Below, in pieces: positions 23,908 to 35,341 of a stretch of DNA of 64,000 bases. Made by a program: the position numbers and the translations under genes. Where the stretch lies: assembly GCA_037576195.1 (NCBI GenBank), contig CM075101.1, positions 12,090,001-12,154,000 of the forward strand, given 5' to 3'. Every line of letters begins with the position of its first letter. Position 1 is the stretch's first letter. The DNA comes from Phytoseiulus persimilis. Lineage: Eukaryota > Arthropoda > Arachnida > Mesostigmata > Phytoseiidae. The notes beneath the pieces were generated by a model. It was not told where the DNA came from. It ran no database searches and worked only from the letters and a program-made list of their open reading frames with translations.

Positions 23908-24785
23908 GAATCCATTACGGCACAGCCTGCTCGTTTCTTGTTTTCGAGCGGCACGTCGCAAAGAAAATCATGCTCAGCATCGAAAGCACAAAACGAATGG
24001 CATTTCCAGTTCCGTCAAACTCAATGAATTGCTCGAGGCCGAGCTGGGAACCCAGCTTAACGACAAACTGCTCGAAGATTACCGCTATGACCTTCTATCG
24101 GCCGCTGAAGACATACGGATGCCTGGAAGTCGAAGAATCGCGGTCTGAGAAACCTACTTGCGGGCGCTCAACACGCGGACCAGATGACGAGAGCAGCGAG
24201 GGTTCATCTCTGGCCAACTTGACTCAAGCGCGAAGAAAATTGGTACTACATCAAGATTTCGAACTCCGAGTAAAACAAGAGTTGATAATCAAACCAATGA
24301 TAAAGCTTTGAGGAATCTTATCATCCGAGCCTCGAACTCGAAGTAGCAGTTCCTCATTGGCGTTCATCGTAGGAGGGGGATGATTGCTGCTAGGCTTCGG
24401 GCAGACTCCATGGCATCGCGCGAGTGATATTTCAGACAACCGGGGAAATTCTGGAAGCTTGCAGTCATTCCAAACTCGACGAACAATCTGCATTCCATCA
24501 CCTAAACCTCTCATCGGAGGCAAATGTTGGGAGAGTGGCTGTCGGGCAGATGTTTCTGCAGACACTTTTCAATCAAAAAATCGGTCACAAAAGGTCCGCT
24601 ACGGCCGAAAGGCGCCCCCGACGGCACCTTGGCGTGTGCCACCCGGACGGTATACGGCATTCTGCTCGCCAAGTTCTGTGACAGGCAAATGGAAAACAGA
24701 ACCCAACCCCATGTGGCTATCGTTGCGATTTCCGTAGGAAACGAGTATTGATTCCAGCCCGAATAATGTTTCCCCGACCGGTTGA
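23908..24785. other. Spacer; nothing identified
   Basis: Follows the stop codon of the secreted-protein gene and ends at the flank of the next hAT-type element. Short overlapping frames only; no motif, repeat or RNA gene was recognised. Confidence 0.4.
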
Positions 24786-25408
24786 TCTCTCCACAGGGGC
24801 GTAGCGAGCCTGCACGATGCCCGGGGCGAATTTGATCCCCCCCCCCCTCTTTTTTCGAGTCTGAGAAGGGGAATGCGTTTGATGCGCACTGAATGTATTT
24901 TTGTATGTCCTCAGACATGAACTATGATCATCTGAAATTGAGATTTCAGGGAAATGGAGACAACTTGCGCGAGCTGACCCGAATGTGAGCAACTAGAATA
25001 TTATATGAGCAACTGGATTGCCTATTATTGGAGGGTTGTTTGCATCGCTCTTGGAGCTGCGAATCTTCTATTGACTCCTCGAAGTTAAACTCATTCGTGA
25101 TGGACATCTCGATAGATAGGACAGCGAGGTTTGTTAACTCCGTCGGCTCGATCTCCGGTCCGAGGCAGAAACAAAATGAACTCAACGTTTCTTCTCGATC
25201 AGGAAGGAGGACGAAAAATTATATGGTGGTACGTCAATAGGGTGAAGAACCAGATGCAACGATCGGACTTCGCCCCCACTCTGAGGATACCGGGAATAAA
25301 TCTACCTGGAAGAGCTTAGAAACCCCAATGTGATAGGCATGGAGAGGCATTCTGATGCCCGGGGCGCACCGCCCCCAGCCCCCGCCTCGCGACCCTATGG
25401 TCTCTCCC
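24786..25408. mobile_element. Non-autonomous hAT-type element, 607 bp with 8-bp TSD
   Basis: The element is 24794-25400. Its left end reads CAGGGGCGTAGCGAGCCTG and its right end CGCCTCGCGACCCTATGG, imperfect inverted complements. Flanks TCTCTCCA (24786-24793) and TCTCTCCC (25401-25408) agree at 7 of 8 bases. GATGCCCGGGGCG occurs near both ends in direct orientation. A C-rich tract follows the left end. There is no coding capacity. The ends resemble, but are not the same as, those of the 21070 element, so this is probably a different hAT subfamily. Confidence 0.7.
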
Positions 25409-25861
25409 CAAAGCAGCTTCGAACTCGCGGTTCGGAATCGGTGGATAACCACTGCTGCTCGTTGATCTCACGTCAACTCCCTCGAAGAACTTCGCTATTC
25501 TCGAGGCTGAAGATGAGCCTGAGGGTAATATAATCCCTTTTCGAAAAAAAAACACGGGTTCGAACCCATTATCGACCTGCAATACATTCAAATTCGCTCT
25601 ACCGATTCCACGATTCTCGCCTTATATCCCGGTGAAATGGCCTAGGAGTCAGGGAATGATTCTGGTGTGAAGCGAAGACTCCAATAATTCCTCGGAATGG
25701 TATATCTAGCCGCTTCATCCGGCGAAACTACGGATGTTCCACCAGAACCCTCGATTTCTCAACGTCGCCAGTAAACTTAGTACGTCGATGACGTTTGTCA
25801 AACCACAGCATGTATGAAATGGAGCCCTCGGCAGAATCCGTAGCTGAGCTTATGTCGACGC

Positions 25862-26160
25862 CGGAACGTCAAACCGAAAGAGCAGTTGTGTTTGAGACTG
25901 GAGTTCTCAGAGAGGCTCCCGAAAGTGAACTGATTCTGGAATCCAAGGCCAGGCAGGATTGGTTCGGCATCACATCGACCATGTTCCAGCCATGGCTTTC
26001 AGTGACTCCGTCGGTGGGGCATGATTGAAGGGAAGTCGAACTCGAGCGAGGTCTTCTGATTCCAGGTCAACGATGTTTCTCCAATCAGCAGTTCTGGCAA
26101 TCTTGGTCCTCATTTCAGAACTCATATATGAGCCGAGTTCTCAAGCGGGACACTGCGGTG
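25862..26160 (+). pseudogene. Truncated duplicate of secreted-protein exon 1 and its leader
   Basis: This segment resembles 22880-23212 in order and content: a similar leader, then ACGATGTTTCTCC at the start codon (26073), a hydrophobic signal-like run, and a matching end of exon 1 with a GTGAGC donor at 26161. Between the signal region and AACTCATA a short stretch present in the parent is missing and the frame changes, so the parent sequence is not encoded after about residue 14. No counterpart of exons 2 and 3 follows: the palindromic element at 26176-27266 begins 15 bp after the donor. It is best read as a dead tandem copy; a short orphan signal-peptide ORF cannot be ruled out. Confidence 0.6.
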
Positions 26161-26175
26161 GTGAGCGCATAAATG

Positions 26176-27266
26176 CATGGTGGTAATCGTAATTCGGTAC
26201 TTTTCTCACTCTCTCTTCTTTTGCCCATAGGCGTTCGATAGCTGGACGGATGGCGCACCTCTTTCTCCCCGTGAATCGGTTAGAAACTGAGCTTTGTATA
26301 TCGACTCGAAACTCTTTTTCTTTTCAACTTCTCCCGAAAAACTGATCGACAAACTTCTGGAGTCGATCAATCGAATTCGGAAGTGACAAGGTCGACGTAA
26401 GACAGGAGGCTGCTCAAACGCCCGGCAACTCCAGACTCCTAGCTCAGGATCCATAAGGAGGGCGAACAATGGTTTCAACCTTGACGTAAAGATCAATCTC
26501 CTGACAAAAGCGTCCTCTTTCCATTTCGGCCCGTAACTCCTCAGGAAAGCCGAACTCGAAAAACTTCCCGATGGCAAAAACCTCTTAGACTGGTCCAAAC
26601 TACCCGATGGCAAAAAGCTCTTAGACTGGTCCAAACTATCCGACAAGTTTGTGGTTCGATAAGATCGTTTTTTTCCTCCGCCCGAAAATCGAGCTCAGTC
26701 AGTTTGCGCTTCCAGCACAAAAAAACTGTGGAAGCTCGATTTTCGGAGGAAAGAAAAAGTGACCGGATCGACCCAGCAACTCTCAAGCTGCGTAGTTTGG
26801 ACCAATCTAAGAACTTTTTGCTATCGGGAAATTTTTCGAATTCGGCTTCCCTGAGGAGATAAGGGTCGAATGCATCGAGGACGTGTTTCGTCAAGAGGTC
26901 AGCTCTTGACGTGAAGGTTGAAACGATCGTTCGAACTTCTCACAGATCCTGAGCTAGAAATCTGGAGTTGTCGGGCGTTTAAGCAGCCTCCTAACCTGCG
27001 TCGACCTTGACACTTTCGAATTCGATCGGTCGACTCCAGAAGTTTGTCGATCGGTATTATGAGAAAAGTTGAAATTAAAAAAAAGGCAATATTTTCGATC
27101 GATTCACAGAATTCAAATATTTTACCGATACACGGAAATCGGAGGGATGCGCCATCCTCCCAGCTATCGAACGCCAGAAAAAATTACAGGATCGGATGTT
27201 TTTTCACCGACTTATGAGCAAATAAAGAGAGAGTGAGAAAGTTCCCGACTTGCGATGACCACCCTG
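26176..27266. mobile_element. Long near-palindromic element (about 1.09 kb), foldback DNA transposon type
   Basis: The two arms, roughly 26176-26645 and 26790-27266, are inverted complements separated by about 145 bp. Matching landmarks include CATGGTGGTAATCG at the left end and its partner at the right end (CGATGACCACCCTG), GGCGTTCGATAGCTGG in the left arm and CCAGCTATCGAACGCC in the right, and GTCGATC/GATCGAC stretches further in. The right arm has an extra 40-bp AT-rich stretch near its outer end. There is no protein motif; the open frames inside are by-products of the symmetry. No clear target-site duplication was found. The structure fits a foldback or long-TIR MITE. Transcription would give a long hairpin RNA. 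Confidence 0.75.
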
Positions 27267-27289
27267 TAGTTAACAGTGCCGTCAAGTCA

Positions 27290-27850
27290 GCCTTCTATCC
27301 CAGGCGCTATTACAGATCGTCTTAACCACTTTTCCCAGCGTTTTGGGGCAAGCTGTGTCTTGGGCAATAGCGATGGGCCCTGTCTCTCCTCTAGAAAGCC
27401 TAGTGCTCTTGGGACATGATCCTCTGGGTAGTAGGCTTCGTTACATTCGTAGAATATGTGCCGTATTGTCTGTTCGAAATTACCGCTCCTCGGGCATTTA
27501 TTATCGCAGTGCTCAACGGAAGGTTCCCTAGTTGTCAGCTTGCCTGCTCGTGCAAGGCCCGATGGAGGGTCTCCTTTTCGATCGACGTGAAGCTAAGAAT
27601 TCGTACCGGGGGAGGTTCTTTCTCTCCGGTATGGGAACAATATGCTGCATATTCATGTGTATGAATGCAATGAAGGAACAGCACGCAAGAGGAATTCCCG
27701 AGCTCAAAATGTGGTTGTTCTCACGCCCCAGGAACTCATTGCGGGAATTCCCATACTTTCTACCAAGGCGACACCGCAAAGAGCAGATCAGATCAGTCGC
27801 TCTGTTTCTTAAGGGCAAAACGTGAATAACGCGGAACCTTAAGACCAAAA
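27290..27850 (-). mobile_element. LINE (non-LTR retrotransposon) remnant, C-terminal part
   Basis: On the minus strand, around 27455-27520, the translation contains a zinc-knuckle of the kind found at the C-terminus of R1/Jockey-type LINE polymerases: CDNKCPRSG, then TIRHIFYEC. It is followed by a basic, Trp-containing tail. Upstream sequence (to about 27850) is broken by stops in all frames, so it is an old, 5'-truncated copy. The palindromic element ends just beyond its 3' side. Confidence 0.45.
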
Positions 27851-28188
27851 AGGAAGTGTGACAGCTGCGTTGTTCGAATGAGTCTACTTCGGTGTCCTGA
27901 ACTAGCGAGGCCGAATCTCTGAAAGATTTTTTTCCGGAACAGTCGGTGTTCGCATACAGGCCGAGCTCGGTGGGATACCAGTTTCAGAGCCCTGAGAGCT
28001 TGCTATGACATTCATTCCCTTAGATTGCGGTAGCTTCCCCAGAAGACCGGATCAGCTGTTCGACTAGCATTATTTCCCGGAGAAAGTGTCCATGGGAGAT
28101 TTGAATGAACCATTGTTAACCAGCAGGCCTTCCATCAACTGGAGTTGGCCGCGCTTCTCGCGGCTAAACTGCGGACCCAGCGTAGCCT
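27851..28188. other. Short spacer; nothing identified
   Basis: No motif, repeat or reading frame of note between the LINE remnant and the 15-bp repeat arm. Confidence 0.4.
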
Positions 28189-28983
28189 CAGATGCCAGGA
28201 ACTCAGATGTCAGAATCTCAGATGCCAGAAACTCAGATGCCAGAATGAAGCACTCTCCGGACTCTGGATAGGTCCCCGCTGATTTAGCGAGCTAGTGGAG
28301 GCCGCGTATGAAGTTCGGCAGAGCCGGGGACTTCAGTGGAAAAGGCTCCAGCTCCACTGGCTATAGCACGGGGGACCTCTGTTACCCTCATTCGGCCAAC
28401 AGAATCAGCTTGAGAACCACCCGGTATATGATATTCCTAGATCGACGTGTAAAACTCAGCGACTTCCTCGTCACGGATCTCCAGACCTGTCTTGATCCTC
28501 TCTCCTTCACTGGCAGTGATGATTCGCTAGCGACGAGTAGAAAAGATAGTTCCTACCCTAACACCGTGCATCGAGAGAGGAACCGCCGAGCTAGCGGCCC
28601 AACAGCCCATCTGAGGCTGAGCGAGTTTTCGGCGAACTGAGCTGCGACTGCTCGGAATGCACGAAGGATTGCTGTCCCATTTCCCTCGGCTTGAGTCCCC
28701 GGACGTTCACGTTGATCGGGGTTGGAGACACGCACCGAGTGTTCTATACATTCATCTTGATTCATTCGTTCCCATCATCGATATATATAGTGCGACCGCA
28801 GCGGGTGCGGTGCAGCGTGTATGTACGGTGAGGAGGGGGGTCTGCTGCATGAATCGCGTTTTTTGCGGACATCGGAGAAGCTTCACTCCCGACTCCGCCC
28901 AATCAGCGGAGACATATTCAGAATCGAGAGAGTTTTTTATTCTGCCATCTGACATTCTGGCATCTCAGTTTCTGGCATCTGAG
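28189..28983. repeat. Foldback structure with inverted arrays of a 15-bp repeat
   Basis: The left arm, 28189-28247, holds four units of CAGATGCCAGAAACT and variants. The right arm, 28940-28983, holds about three units in inverted orientation (TTCTGGCATCTCAG). The intervening 690 bp has no recognisable gene. Weak similarity continues a little outside the arms (TAGCCTCAGATGCC against the inverse of GGCATCTGAGGCATAA). It could be a foldback element or two arrays joined by an inversion. Confidence 0.7.
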
Positions 28984-29407
28984 GCATAACCGCGGTCCGT
29001 GGCATGGAGGCACTCTTCCTTCTCCTCTTTGGGTCTGCATAATTTCTAAACCTATCTCTCATTCGGTCGGTTGGTTTGTCTTGTCACTTCTCTGTGTTGC
29101 AGTTTGCTCTTCGCTCGTCAAAGAATTCGATTGGAATGGTGGTATATCGTCGCAGATCGAAAAATCTATTTTGCTGTCTCTGGAGCCTTCCTCGTCGGTT
29201 GTGCTCGAGCTCCATGAGTATGACATCGAATCGCTTCATCGTGCTTGCAAGAAGATCTTTTCGTGGTTTGCGCTTCAGCTCCTCAAACTGACCTCGACTC
29301 CTCTCTCCGGATGTTTCTGAAGCCCTCCCCGTGGATTGTGTATCCGTTTCTCGGATCCGACACTGAACTGCTTCGGGTCTTCCCGAAGCTCTCCTTGTGG
29401 CTCGCAA

Positions 29408-29475
29408 TCGAGCCCGAAATCACCTGCTCGGACTCTGAAGCATATGGTCGGATCGATCCCGGAATCACCTCATAA
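29408..29475. repeat. Stray 45-bp repeat unit pair related to the hAT array
   Basis: About one and a half 45-bp units, for example TATGGTCGGATCGATCCCGG then AATCACC. They match the units at 15664-15828 read in the opposite orientation; the shared translation is GRIDPGIT. This suggests a remnant of a second, decayed copy of the same transposon family, although no ends were found. Confidence 0.6.
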
Positions 29476-30559
29476 CTAGAGGTCCGATTTCAACAGAAAC
29501 GTCTGGTTTCCGAGAAATATCCAGCAATGTCCCGTTTTTGAGCTGATATCTCCATTCACTGCATACATCACCAATTATCAGGGATTTCTAAAGGTGAATA
29601 GGCATGGGAACACTCAAGTGGAATTTTCTCGGATTGAAAAATCTGTCGCAGACTCCGAATCGCGGATTTCATCCGCCTAAGAATACGTTTTAGAGGGGTC
29701 TTAAATCGAGTGTGATATTGTGAGACGCTGTAGACGACGAGCAGGTTTCCCTGACAACGACGAGGCGCAGATTAGTCGGTTCCTCACGTTAGGAAAAGCT
29801 CCACGGCCCGCTCCAGGAGTCGTTTTCGGAAATTCTGCTAAAATTCGATCAACTGACGCTTCTCATTCGTATGATTGAGGTTAGAGCACCGGATGCAAAA
29901 CCTTTCTTGAACCATAGGGTCCACGCTTTGTGAGTTGTTCAATAAAAGAAAAGAAAAGAGTCTCTTTCGAATCTTTCGAAACAACCCTGGTTTTCATTGT
30001 CCGACGGGCTTGAGACAGAATATGACTGAAACTTTCAAGTTCTCTTACTTGAGTACAAAGAACTGGATCTCAAAAGATACCTGTCAATTCAGCCCAACGC
30101 AGAACCTTCACACGAAGTTTTAATAAGTTATTCCTCTCTGCCGAGTGATAATACAAGAGCCTCGTCTCAACTCCCATTTCAGCCCGGTCTTGATGGAGAT
30201 GCCCGCCGGACCCATGTCCAGTTTCCGCCGGAAAAAACGTCCGCTCAAATCGAACCTTTAATATCGATCCCTGAATCACCTTCCCAGACCCAGAGAAGTG
30301 TGGTCAGCGAAAGGCCGGAGGGAGGGGTTTTAGAGGACACTCCTCATAAGCAGGATAACGGACATAAGTACCGTCTCTGGTATCCGACGGTATTTTCCCT
30401 CCCGCCTGGAAAACGAAAAAAAAATCCGGAAAGTATGGTCAGAGCGATGCCGCAACCAACTCCGTAGTCCAGGAATAGCGCGAACAAACGGAGCGGATTG
30501 TAGATAGTAAATATCAATCAAATTGGATTGGATTCATTTCGATCTTCCATATGCACATA
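29476..30559. other. Spacer; nothing identified
   Basis: AT-richer than its surroundings in places. No gene, repeat or element end was recognised before the 3' side of the LINE remnant. Confidence 0.4.
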
Positions 30560-32870
30560 TGGTCCCTTTCATTCCAGGGGTGAGTCGTATTGCGTTCACA
30601 GATGTTGTCGCTCCCAGTTGGTCAGGGTCACCTTCGTCCTTCGCAGAGCTTCATGTTTGCTATTGTGTGAGGGTCCAATTCGGACGGGAAACTCGTCTGG
30701 GAGTGAAGTTCTATCCTTGAACACCAAGACTACGTGTTTGTCCGTTTCGGGTGCTCCACATCTTGTACAGTTGATGTCGATGGAGGAGTCGCGGTAATGT
30801 TGCCGGGCCTTGGTGTTTAGCATTCCTGCCCTGGTTAACGCTAAGAGTTAGCTTCCGCGGGAGTTATCGTACAGTCCGGAGCTGATTCCTCTAGTATCTT
30901 TTTATCGTCGGTACGTACTCAGTGGGGATTTGGATTCTATCCTGTCTCTCCAGGTGGAGTCCAATATATTCCGCACCCTCAGTTTGAGTTCTTTGCGGAA
31001 CGTCTTCCATATCGGTTTGCCGGATGTGTCTTTGGCCCGTCGGATGCCCCCAACATCGAATTGCACACTCAGTTTTTAGAGTCTCTCGGAGGCTTTGGTT
31101 TTGGTTTCGGCGAGTTGTGTGTCCTCGAGGACAAGTTTGGGCCATCTATGTGGCTCCATTTGTTCTATCCTCTCGACGAACATCACTTTGCTTGTGGCTC
31201 CTCTGGCATCGAAAGAGCTCCATCCGAGTTCTCCCTCAATGAACTCCTTCGCTGTAGTGGAGTTCGGTATGCCCAGAGCCCATCTTCCCGCGTCGCTCTG
31301 CATGGGTTCTAGGTGGTTTCCCAGACTTTTTGGTATGGTAATCAGTATGTGAGCTGCGGGACTGCTGTGGCTCTCCAGAGTATTTTGGAGTTTTTTGATA
31401 AAAACTCTTTACAGAGCGTCTGATACTGTTATGGGTCTGTGTGTTTTGAGTTTTCCCCTTATCGAATTTGGTTTTTCGATCACGGATACCCTGCCTAACC
31501 TCCATTCTATTGGTACGTCATGGGTAGGGCTGGGAGTTTGGCGCGGGGGAATTCACGGCCTCCGTGAGTCCTGCAAGGCGTTGTGGCTTCCGACTTCCAA
31601 CCTACAGGAACGAGAAGGGGTCCCAGGCTTCTGAAGTATTCCGCTACCGGGGTTGGCGGAATCGGCACGACGATATTGGAGATTGAATGCAACAAGAGTC
31701 AATTTGAAATTCTCCGCCGATATTCATTTTCTACACTCACGTCGAATGACTGATACCGTGAGATGTTGAGTTACTGTGATAGCTGGCAGCGAAGAGCTCA
31801 GGAAGCTTCCCGAATGCGAGGTTTACCTCGTGATCGATCTGACTGCGGGAGATATTCAAGAATCCGTGCATTCTGCGGAGAAGTTGCGGAACTCACGCAC
31901 GTGGCACGGAATTCACGACCGTGAATGCCGCGCCAAACTCCCAGCCCTAGTCATTGGTACCTTGTAGAATAGCGTGGAAGACATCTGTCACATAGTTAAA
32001 TCCAGTGTCGACTAGCGTTTTGAGGACTTCAGGTGGTATTCTATCCGGCCCCGTCGCGGATGAGGCACACATCGTCGCGAGTGTCGACTTCACCCACACT
32101 ACAGTTGTGGCCAGTCGTAATGTTCATCGATTCGGATTTGGGCAACAGAAAAGGCTGAAAAATCCAGGAATACGTTTTTCCACACCATCCTGCTTTTTTT
32201 AGGGAAGATCCGTTGAGGTGGGGCACATGTCCCCACCGTATCCGGCTAGACTCCTTGGCCATATCACGTCCAGCGTGGACAGGCGACGGTCTGTATATCT
32301 GAGATTCTCTGGATTCGAACGGAGACAACCCTGACTCGCTCAATATGAATTCGTTGGCTACCTCGAGGCCTGGCGTTCCAGGCGACCTTCACTCTCCTCC
32401 TTCCCATCGTGATACGGGATACTTGTGACATGTATCTTCGGAGGGTGAAAGAGAAGTGCTGCACGTGATGCGTACACTTTGGGAGGATCGCGCGATAGTC
32501 CATCCACACCAGCATCGACTCTTAGGGAATTCGGCCCGAAATTCTGGAGCAAGGAGGCTGTTGAAACTGAGAAAATTAGCAGCTTTTGAGTGAACGCCAA
32601 CCCAACCGTTGTCGTCGATGACGGGATCAGAAGAAATCCAACCGAAGGTTTGGGGGCCTGCGTTTCGGGTAACGAGGAGAGCATTGCGAGAGTGGCCTTC
32701 GTTCGAATCAAAGGAGAGCGAAAATTCTAGGTCTCGGTTGGCACGATATTGGGGTCCGTGAATCGGTACCGAACCGGAACCATTGCTACTGGTCACCGGG
32801 AAGCGGGAGAGGGAATAATCTCGGCTTCGCGGAGCTGCGTCTGACTGTAAGAACTTGCTCGAGTGAAAGA
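30560..32870 (-). mobile_element. LINE (R1/Jockey-like) remnant, interrupted by a nested element
   Basis: Read on the minus strand. The reverse-transcriptase start is at about 32090-31990 (PDRIPPEVLKTLVDTGFN). Further RT sequence lies at about 31515-31400 (VPIEWRLGRVSVIEKPN, then HRPITVSDAL), followed at about 31300-31080 by a downstream segment (RWALGIPNSTTAKEF, EGELGW). A C-terminal zinc knuckle lies near 30770-30747 (CTRCGAPETDKHVV). The region 32870-32260 sits where the endonuclease should be and shows faint similarity to it, with several frame changes. The element is dead, with stops and frame changes throughout, and has no intact 5' end. The nested element 31525-31949 interrupts the RT region. 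Confidence 0.65.
31517..31957. mobile_element. Short hAT-type element nested in the LINE, 425 bp with 8-bp TSD
   Basis: The element is 31525-31949. Both ends carry the same inverted 20-bp core (TAGGGCTGGGAGTTTGGCGC and its complement). The flanking 8-bp duplications are GTCATGGG (31517-31524) and GTCATTGG (31950-31957), 7 of 8 identical. Taking out the element and one duplication leaves the LINE reverse-transcriptase frame continuous across the site (QGTND then VPIEW), which confirms both boundaries. It has no coding capacity. It inserted after the LINE copy was in place. Confidence 0.8.
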
Positions 32871-35341
32871 GCACTTATTCGTTACCTCTTCATGACAGGA
32901 TACTGAAAATTCTCCTGGGCCCCGTCTTCAAGATGACCTGGGATGCTGGGAGCTTGCCAGAGAAGTCACTCGGGACGCTGGTTGAGGAGGACACCACCAA
33001 AAGAAAAGTGAACGCGGATGTGTTCGAAGAGTTGGATATTCGGGAATATCCAACTTGTACCGGCGTGAGCCACGATGTTCGAAGACCAAGTTTTCGATTG
33101 CAGAATGCAACTCAATCGCTCATAAATTTATTCATCGCATCATAACATTTTAATCACCACCGCTATTTACATGCGTGAAGTATCGGTAATCTGACACTTT
33201 CAGGGATATTGAGTCGAAATTCGAACGGAAGAAGCAGGACGAGACTTCGAATAGGCCCCCTCTGCGCTGTTGACACAAGGTTCAGGGTTCAAGTTCAGTA
33301 TTGTATGAGTCCGCAATAATTACCGATATTTCCCGACCCTCACATCCAGGGAGAGTTCGAGGAGAGAGACACATTCTAAGAGTGAAAGTCGTCGATTCTA
33401 TCCGAAGCTCCTGCACATTTTCATCTTCCTTCGTGTGCTTAGTTCTTCAGGAGTGGCTTTGCAATGGGGGACGACCTTAAGACGATTCCTTCGTGCGAAC
33501 AATAATCCATCTCTCAAGGTTATCAAAGCCCTCCCAACGGTACGCTCGATATCGATCGATCGACCTTCGAGCATCTCGTACGGCCGGACGAAGAGAATCT
33601 GTTCGGACATGGCAATATCGATGTTAGAGCATTTAGACTCCCAACGTGTGAACCTCGACAATCTCCCCTGTCGTCGCGTCCTCGATTTGTCCGTGGTCTT
33701 TCTATCCAGCGTCCCGCGAAACTTCGGCTCTTAATACTCCGTCAATCGCAAACATTCACTGAGAACGCAACTCAATCGGACACTCGGACGCTCATTCGCA
33801 ACTTCCTACTCGTTCGCCTCTCAAACCATAATCCATCTCAGAAACTAAAGAGTACTTATTTACAAGTCATAGAATCCTTCCAGTTCTTGAGATCTGCTTC
33901 AGAACGGAAGAAAAAACTTCTAGAGATCGAAAGTTCGTCAAGTTTCCGGACCCCACTTGCGATGACTTTCTGACGCCTACGGTTCCAACCAGTCCTTCGT
34001 AAATCAGTCAATCTATCAAAGCCGAAAACCTCAGAAATGACAGTCCGTCTCCCAACCTTGTTCGATATGTCAACTAGCATAATACCGAAGTCAGCGTATT
34101 TCTATGCAAGGTCGATCTCTCATGAACTGCACCCAGAGAGACAGAACCGTCCTTTTGGTTAAAGCTATCCGCGGGTGGGGAGATATGAACGATCAAGGAC
34201 GTACGAGAACCAAGCTCTAACAACACGTCTATCGTTCCTCCTGAAAATTACTCGGCACGATTCGCTGTTAAACTACGTTCAAATCAACCCTTATCTGCGC
34301 GTTCGTTGACGTGTGCAGGAGCAACAATAAATGGTTTAATATGCTTGATAAGAGCTTGCTTGCCTTCGAGAAAGTTCGTCCTTTGAGCCAGTCTTACGAA
34401 CCGGCTCGACGGTTGATCGCTGGACAGCCTCTGCCACCAGAACACTCGCAATCGGTTGTGTTTGTCGAAACGACAATTTCTACTGCTTCGGCCAGAGACA
34501 ACCCCGTCGCCGCTGGAGAATTGCTGAAAAACGATACCACTCAAGTTTTTTAGACTGATCTCCGTGTAGATGCTTGATCGAGTGTCTTCCCGCAATGACA
34601 CGACTCCGAGACTGTGGGCTCCCGAGTCTACTCTTGGGACTCCGCGATTGATGGTGGCTCCGAGTATTGAGATGAAATTTGAAATGATGATCCGCGGAAC
34701 TGAACCGAGACGTGTCCCCTGTCCAGTTGACCCATCTGCGTAACCAGTTTGCTGCAAGCTCGTAGTCATCCGTCGAAAGCTTCCCCCAAGACATCTGAGA
34801 AGCGGCTGGATCTCCGGAGCTCGAAGTCCACGAAATCAGCTTGCTTCTCTGCGACTCGAATCGAGCTCCAGATGGTCGGGCATCTGCCGCACTCACTCAT
34901 GTCAAATATGTGGAACGGTAGATAGGCAGTGTTGATGCTACTCTCGATCTTTGGAGGTCACGTGATCTCTCCTGGGTTATATATTACTGTGGTAACAACT
35001 GCTGTCAGTCGGACGCGAGTCGGAGCGATGCGTCTCCTGTCCATTCCCAAGCCTCAGAAGGCGACGATACACACATAGAGTCATCCACCAACAACAATAA
35101 GATCTCAACTGCCACGGGGTGTGAGAAGGCCATGAAGCACTCGGTTGCAACACGCATACTTCACAACGGCGCTTACTCTCTATCTATTCTAAGGTCGGAA
35201 TCAGAAGCGTTTATGAGAGGACTCTGAGCGGAAACTATGGAACCGAAAGCATACATTGACGCAACAACATCAACTGCTCGACACAGACTCCAAACACACA
35301 TGATCAACGCTACAAATTGAACTCTAGGAACTCTTGCTCGT
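32871..35341. other. Spacer downstream of KMT5; no gene established
   Basis: Open stretches at 33398-33734 (both strands) and 34284-34896 (two overlapping minus frames of 161 and 138 codons) have no recognised domain and no supporting splice context. The right end, near 35341, should contain the 3' untranslated region of the KMT5 gene. A perfect 24-bp palindrome with 11-bp arms lies at 33031-33054. Confidence 0.45.

Noticed and set aside
25556-25567. GGGTTCGAACCC, a tRNA B-box-like string
   Set aside because: No matching acceptor, D or anticodon arms could be paired around it on either strand.
26206-26894. Two overlapping minus frames of 146 and 117 codons with repeated KFLPSGSLDQSK-type segments
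   Set aside because: They are products of the inverted-repeat element and its internal short repeats, not a gene.
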